Positions 51,019-64,000 of a stretch of 64,000 bases of DNA are shown here, in pieces (position 1 is the first letter of the stretch; every line of letters begins with the position of its first letter). Where the stretch lies: positions 9,524,396-9,588,395 of the forward strand of contig NC_066848.1 in assembly GCF_001640805.2 (NCBI RefSeq), read 5' to 3'. Made by a program: the position numbers and the translations under genes. Source of the stretch: Lates calcarifer (taxonomy: Eukaryota; Chordata; Actinopteri; Centropomidae). The notes beneath the pieces were generated by a model that was not told the origin of the DNA, ran no database searches, and was given only the letters and a program-made list of their open reading frames with translations.

Positions 51019-52589
51019 CACCTAAGATTTGGTATTTACTCTATCCTTCCTCCTGTATTCATGGAGGTGCTGTCATAGGTGATTCTGTTCTTGCCTAAAA
51101 TCTGATATTTCTACTGCTCATTATGATGTTAAAAGATCCCACTGATTTATCATTTCAGGCTCAAAATCAGGTATGAAAAGTTTATATGGTGTGTTTGTTT
51201 ATAAGTGACACTAATAATGGAAAGACTGGGAGTCACACTGATACATTTTTATCCAGGTTGTTGCAGATCTCTTGCTTTTCTAAGTCTTAACTTGACCCAG
51301 AAAGTTGCTATTGTGCGATTACTCTCCATTTACTGCCAAATAAATGACCATTTTCAGATTTTACCAGCTCTGGTCTTAGTGCAGGACATTTGCCCTCGTG
51401 TGCCACTGACCCTGCTAGGTTTTAAAGCTTCCTGGAAATGATCCAGTGGCTTTTTTTAGACACCGGCTCTCCAGCACAACTTGACTTCCTGTCCATCAGA
51501 GCAGGATATGACATCACGTGACATCCACCTACAGTGGAGCTGAATATCACATGAAAGGACTTGACAGACGATGATAAGACCTGTGGGCTGCAGCCTCTTT
51601 GGACGCAGACAATTTAATTTGCTGGAACTGTAGAGGAACCTGAAAATGTCTTTAGCATGTATGTGGGCTGCTCTTCCTTCACAGCCTCTTTATTTGAAAG
51701 ACAGAGTGTATGGAGGAGAAGGGAGGGAGTGAGAGAGAGAGGAAAGAAGGCCAGGACATGTCTGAAAGCCAGAGACTGGGTGGTGCTGCTTATCGAGCTA
51801 ATACTTTATGAAAGTAAATAATGAAGCGACGTGAAAAAGCAGCTCTTGCCCCTAAATGAAACCATATGCGTGCTGACCTTCCACCGTTTGTTTGAATTCT
51901 CAGATTACATTGTTGCTATAGAGACTTTGCAGGTCTCACTCTGTTTGAGCTTGAGATGTTGTAACAAACTTGATATAATTTGGGTCCCCACCCTCTGGTT
52001 TAGTTTTAGTTATTTGGAATGCATGTCCAATATTGTGCATGGAAACTTGGCTTGAGAGACGGCGGCACTGTGGCCAGCGTTTAATACACATGCAAAACAA
52101 TGACATCTTTACAACTGGTACAAGCTGGTTCTCCTGCTGTAAATGTCTACATTATCACACGGCACCCGTGTCAGCTGGTGTCCTTTTGCATGTTTTGCTT
52201 TTCGTGTCCACAGTTTGACTCAAAGTGTTGAAATCAAGTCCTGTCAGCTTGATGTGTCTGTTATCTTTCAGCACTTTCTCAGAAAGTGAAAAAAAGTTTT
52301 ATAAGCCCCTTCCTCTTCTGCGTTACACAACAGCCCATTAAAGACATATTTTATCATTGTCTATACACTTGTGTAAGGCTTGAAGCCTGCACACAGAGGC
52401 ACAGTGCAGAGTGGTGATGAAAATGTATACTCTCTACAATGAATATAATACGGACAGGAGCTCTCGGAAAACAATGTGTTGCTTTTGGCTGAAATAAAAC
52501 TCCAGTGCAAACACCTCCCAGTTACTGGTAATAACAATTCAGAGCAGGCCCCAAACAAATGAAACCACATAATCCAAGCACTCCTAATT
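51019..52589 (+). other. ppif: ppif 3' UTR and convergent intergenic region
   Basis: No coding region recognised. AATAAA at 51339-51344 is the first good plus-strand poly(A) signal and would give a 3' UTR of about 340 nt. A second AATAAA at 52493-52498 would extend the transcript almost to the zcchc24 3' end. Confidence 0.6.
51339..51344 (+). terminator. ppif: ppif candidate poly(A) signal
   Basis: AATAAA in the context ccaaataaatgacc, 321 bp after the stop codon. Confidence 0.5.
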
Positions 52590-52599
52590 CAATATGACT

Positions 52600-52605
52600 T
52601 TTATT
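52600..52605 (-). terminator. zcchc24: zcchc24 candidate distal poly(A) signal
   Basis: Plus-strand TTTATT, i.e. AATAAA on the minus strand. Other copies exist in the 4.6-kb region, so this is one candidate. Confidence 0.4.
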
Positions 52606-54389
52606 CATCAAACTCTCAACAGCTCTATAGCGCTAAAATGTTTTCCCAACTAACAAATAAGGCACATTTTGGAATGCCGTTTCATGGACATGAAAAACAG
52701 ACCCGTGGTCTACTCTCTAAACCATGACTGTCCTTGTTTCCCAAAATCATTGTCTTCCTAACCTCACGTCTGTGTTCTGTCCAATTCAAATATTACATTA
52801 TTGCAATACTGCATTACAAACATCTCAAGTGATATAGACAGTAAAGAATACAAACATAACTTTCCAAATTGACCACATTAAGTGTTAACACATTACATTC
52901 AGTAAATATGTATTATTTGTAGAGGCTACACTAGCGGTAAATGAAATACGTCACGACTAATAACAATCAGAAGTTGCTGATAATGTTAAAAACAGTATGT
53001 ACTGAAGCGAACTACCGTAAAGTATTTAAATAAGTATACATTGCACAAAATTATATTTCATTCAAAACCAAACACATGCACATGCAAACTCTAAAATAGT
53101 TCTTTGTCACACACGCTTTCTTGACAAAAGTATACACTCCCTAAACTACTAATAACACCATAACATTTTATAATAGTTTCTTGTCATTGCTGCTTTAAGC
53201 AAACTACATCTCACAGTTTAATGTGCTTATACAGTGGTGAGTATCCGTCACTAATTGAGAAAAAAAAAAGATTTCTGCATGTTAACACAATATAATCTTC
53301 ATAATATTGTCGTTACTGTTTACAAAATGAATACATGCGACTGTATGGATGTAAATGGCAGCTCATAATTAGTTACAAATAGCAACTGAATAACATTGTG
53401 GGTTATTCAACACTGATAACATCATAAAACAAAACACAAAATACAATGGCTTATAATTGAGAAAGGGTATTAATTATGTACCAGCTTTTTTTTTTTTAAT
53501 AATATTCTATGTAGACATCAATATTTCCTTCTTAGTGTAACTTTGTTGCATATTCTATACAAAAAGTGTTGTAAAAAATCTTTCCATAAATATTTCTGCA
53601 GGATAACCCCTCAGATTATTGTAAAACATAAAGAAAACAAAAAACAAAAAAAAAGAAAACTCCCAGCTTTGTTTATTTCTCAGCAATAGGCCCTTCTTCA
53701 CACACAAAAAAGCTTCAATATTGCATAACACCTCAAAAGAGCTACTATCCTTGAAAATGATGGCCATCAAATATATACATAAAACAGTCTTATCTTTGTC
53801 AGGGAAAGAACTCTTGAGTTTTTGCAGATTGCTTTAAAATTTTCAACATCTATTAAGTGTTCCAAAATACACATCTCATTCATAGAAAATAACAAATTTG
53901 AACTGAAAAGGTACTAGAAAAGTCAAGTATATGTAATTCAAGACACTATGTCTGAAAGCAGTGATTTCTTCTTCTTTTTTTTTTCAAATGTGTTGTATCA
54001 GCTGCTTCCATTGGCTCTTGATTCGCCATTTAAAATGGCCTCCTCATAACATGTCTCTGGGCGGAATCAAACTCTCCAACAGGATTTCTCATTTCTGTTT
54101 TTACCAGAACTCTGTGAATCACAATAACATTGTTACTTGTTTATGAGGTTAGTTCATAAGGCATCATTGGTATCTGTTCCTCTCACTACAGCCACATGGT
54201 ATGATGTGGACAATAAGGTTCAGATGTAAAGGCCTGCTAGGTTAGTCTCATCACACGAAGCAAAAGAAAGACGATGTTAACAGTAAGAAACATGGATTGT
54301 TCCCAGCAGTGGCGGCTAAAAGGAGAACCTTTCGTTCAGTTAGGTCTTAAGCTTGTGATAATACATATGCACAACTGCCAATTCCTTCT

Positions 54390-54745
54390 TTTAATGGGGC
54401 ACTCCACCAATTTTGCTCATGAAGTCCATGTTACTCGTCACAGGGAGTACTACTCGGACTGTGAAAATTGTTGTATGTGGCTCTCGAGGAGCTTTGTCAA
54501 GTTTGAGAAAATAACCCTGTCATAGTGATGTCATCAGGGTTATCTCTGCTCTGATGATATTAAGCTGTATTATGGGAAATGTAGGATCCAAGCATTTTTG
54601 GAGCTTAAGCCATACTAGGTACTAAAAGTAAGGATATCTCAGGCTCAGCTGTATTGATTTAGACTTTGTCTTTAGTGTCTCTTGGAAGCCTCCCAACTTT
54701 GTGAAACTTCAGTGCTAAATCGCAGGAGTGCCCCCTTTAGAGATG
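54390..54745. repeat. Suspected second dispersed element with an internal inverted repeat
   Basis: Starts ggggcactccacca, has a perfect 9-bp inverted repeat (ATAACCCTG 54511-54519 and CAGGGTTAT 54535-54543) and tatgggaaatgtaggatcc. It resembles a fish repeat I remember, but no second copy is in the window, so the call is tentative. It would lie within the zcchc24 3' UTR. Confidence 0.35.
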
Positions 54746-57184
54746 GAATCTAGCTAAATGATCTTTTCCCAAAACTGTAAGGTACCGTTATCAGCCACTG
54801 CAAGCTCTCCTACTAAGGCAAGTGACCATGTATATTTTTTGAAAAACCCATGGTTCCTTGGATAAACATAACTACAATAGATAGAAAAAACAAAGAGTGA
54901 GGTCCACAGTTTCATGTGCGACTCCATTCTGTTGTGAGGATCGACTAAGGAATAACATCTTTGTTGATATTCCATGACAACAGACCACAGGAGGATTGTT
55001 ATTGCCAGCTGGAAATGCTGGTTCAGCCCGTGCCTCCAACTCTGCAAACCGTGTTGAAGCGAACACCCACCATGCCAGTTCAAACTGCCAATAGAGGAAC
55101 TGTGTCATTTTCTTGTCCTTTGTCACATCTTGAACCTGCATTAGACTTACTACTCATCACAGTTGCCACATGCACAAATACTGCTCCAACTCTGAGCCTA
55201 TCTCCACATGTCTTTTCCTTATTTCAAATGGCCTCCTAGTCTCGATACTTCAGAATGATTTAAATCTTTTTAAGGCACATACAGTATGTTACAGTATAAA
55301 ATATAGTCAACCAGCTTTTGTAAGGCTAGAAATACAGTACATACAAAATAGTTCACAATTCCTATAACAAAGTTCCTTGAAAGGCAGGTTTCTATAAGTC
55401 AAAACGACATTAATTTCGTCTGTAGTGCTTTAGGTCTGCACAGTGATCTATGTAAACAGGACGTGTACTTTCTTTAAAGACATTGGTTTATGATTTTAGG
55501 CCCCATAAAAATGAATGTAAGCATAAACTTAATTCATTATCACTTTCAGTGTATCCTTGAATCTTCAGCATCACCACATCACATATCAGCCCTTCTATAT
55601 TAAGTCTTATTGTTTCTCTCAACCAATCTGAAAATCATTGCAGTTTTCTGAAAATTCACCTCCCTGTGGACACTCTTTACACCGCAATCAGCTGTTGGAC
55701 ACAGTTTTGAAGGGTGCAAGCCCTTGGAAAATTTTCCATTTAGCTTCACTGACTCCACTAAGGCTTCCAAGCATCAACTGGCAATAAAATGCGATCTTAG
55801 ATGTCTTTTCTGAATCTCTTTCAGGCAAACATCTCCTTTGTGTTTTACTAATTTGTGGTTAAAATTTAATAAGGCTTTACATGTGAACAGTTTAACCTCT
55901 AAAATCATGTTTCATAATGATAATCCAATTATGGCAAGCAGTCCATTTTTTTTCTTTTTGCTTTAAAGAATTGAATATTGGACACTGGCAAGAAACTGTG
56001 CGGATGGAAAGATTATTACTGGAACTACTGTTGTTTTCCTACAGCTCCTTCCCAATTGGGCCTCCTGTGATTTGAAATGAACACAACTTACCTATCTGAC
56101 ATCTGTACCTATCCAACACTATAGATAATTGAGAATTTGTGTGGCAGCAAACATATTCTAGGGAGGATGACTGAAACCTTATCTGTTAGCAATGCACTAA
56201 ATCTAGACGAGGAGCGACTCTACGCAACTGAACCTACAGTAGTTTCTAAAGACACGTGGAAGCAGTTACACAATAATGTGATATACATACATACAAAAAA
56301 AAACATTTCTTTATGTCCCAGTTAAAATTCAAATTGCACACTAGAAAACAAGAAAATAAATAGGCCAAATGTAAGCTAGGGATGTATGGCACATTATCCC
56401 TCAGTTAATTCACAGTTAATAAGATGTGCTGTTGACCCTAATACGGCAAGACATCCAAGACTCCCTATACATTATACCATCATGAGAGGCCCGGGTTAAA
56501 TGTTCATCACATTAGCACACACTTGCACTTGGCAGGGAAATGAAAGGCAGATCTCTGTAAACACAAAGCCAACAAACCCCAAGGTGAGGTAATCTTTTGA
56601 GACCAATACTGTCAGTGACACCAATGAAATACATGCCTGGAGCTAATTCATCAATACAATGATCAGCTGTTGCTAAACTTCGAGTTGGATCAGTGGGGTT
56701 ATGTGGTTATGTGATACAGGAGACATAAAAGTCACTGATTTTGGCAAGGTTTTTTTTTTTTTTTTGCTTTTGATGAAGAGCACTTCGTAAGATAGACATT
56801 AGACAGTTAACATGTTCCTCTCATTCCTGGATGTGATCTTCAATACTGTCATTAGAAAAAAATAAAGAGGCATAATAACTAAAATCTGTGTCCCACTGGT
56901 GGAACACTGGTGGTTTTAGAAGTGGGACAGGAGGTTTATTTGCCATTGGTAGAGAAGGAAGGTGTCAAAGAGAAGGGAGGATTAGAGCTACTGTCTATAC
57001 TTGAGGCTTCTGAAAGACAGAGGGGAGAGCGTGAGGAGGAAAGGATGCCATGTTGTGTGCGGGTTAAGGGGACGAGGGGAAACCTGGGTGTGAATCGGGC
57101 AGGGAGGATGTTAACAGCCTCGATGGAGGATGAGCGATAGGACTTGGGACACAAAAGTTGCTCTCTGACTCTGAGTAAAGATGA

Positions 57185-64000
<6,816 letters not shown>

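Larger units (their letters stand above)
52590..57184 (-). other. zcchc24: zcchc24 3' UTR (inferred)
   Basis: 4.6 kb of A+T-rich sequence after the zcchc24 stop on the minus strand, without coding exons. A minus-strand AATAAA (plus TTTATT) at 52600-52605 is a plausible distal end. I recall a long 3' UTR of several kb for human ZCCHC24, which fits. It includes a minus-strand TGTATATA (plus 53772-53779) and a suspected dispersed element with an inverted repeat (54390-54745). The exact end needs transcript data. Confidence 0.55.

Overview
The window is from a vertebrate nuclear genome, most likely a spiny-rayed (percomorph) fish. The evidence is GT-AG introns, abundant GT/GA microsatellites, a dispersed A+T-rich repeat that I recall from fish introns, and three protein-coding genes in the order and orientation I recall for human 10q22.3: ZMIZ1 (+), PPIF (+), ZCCHC24 (-). 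There are no bacterial-type operons, CRISPR arrays, tRNA or rRNA genes, and I recognise no intact transposon ORF. Species, paralogue suffix (a/b) and all homology statements rest on remembered protein sequences, not on a search.

Layout. Positions 1-16348 are intron 5' of the first coding exon of zmiz1. The promoter and 5' leader exons of zmiz1 are not visible and probably lie upstream of the window. The zmiz1 coding sequence runs from 16387 to 45152 in 21 exons. The first three are widely spaced, a 14.9-kb intron follows, and 17 of the remaining 18 exons are packed between 39.4 and 45.2 kb. All exon phases fit and the sum is 3288 nt, giving an intact 1095-residue protein. A long 3' UTR follows, to a poly(A) signal at 48324. 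ppif (mitochondrial cyclophilin D) starts only about 0.9 kb further on and occupies 49226-51018 in six exons. zcchc24 lies tail-to-tail with ppif on the minus strand: a probable 4.6-kb 3' UTR (about 52590-57184), the last coding exon (57185-57298) and the preceding coding exon (60444-60609). Its 5' exons are not found before position 64000 and are probably outside.

Function. zmiz1 encodes a PIAS-like nuclear co-regulator with an N-terminal region, an Ala/Thr tract, Pro/Gly/Met/Gln-rich low-complexity segments and an SP-RING (MIZ) zinc finger. ppif encodes a peptidyl-prolyl isomerase of the mitochondrial matrix that regulates the permeability transition pore. zcchc24 encodes a small zinc-knuckle/3CxxC protein of poorly known role. 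The three are neighbours by ancestral synteny, not members of one pathway.

Points of note. ppif and zcchc24 each carry one extra base at a short homopolymer that breaks an otherwise well-conserved frame, while the much longer zmiz1 frame is clean; consensus error is the leading explanation. Other observations are an out-of-frame upstream ATG overlapping the ppif start, a CRE and an E-box upstream of ppif, a 30-bp in-frame duplication and an eight-unit Gly-Pro repeat in zmiz1, several G-quadruplex motifs (one in the zmiz1 3' UTR), a possible internal promoter/first exon in the large intron, and at least seven copies of one dispersed repeat family. I did not find a novel biological system; the interest lies in the gene structures, possible assembly errors and non-coding elements.
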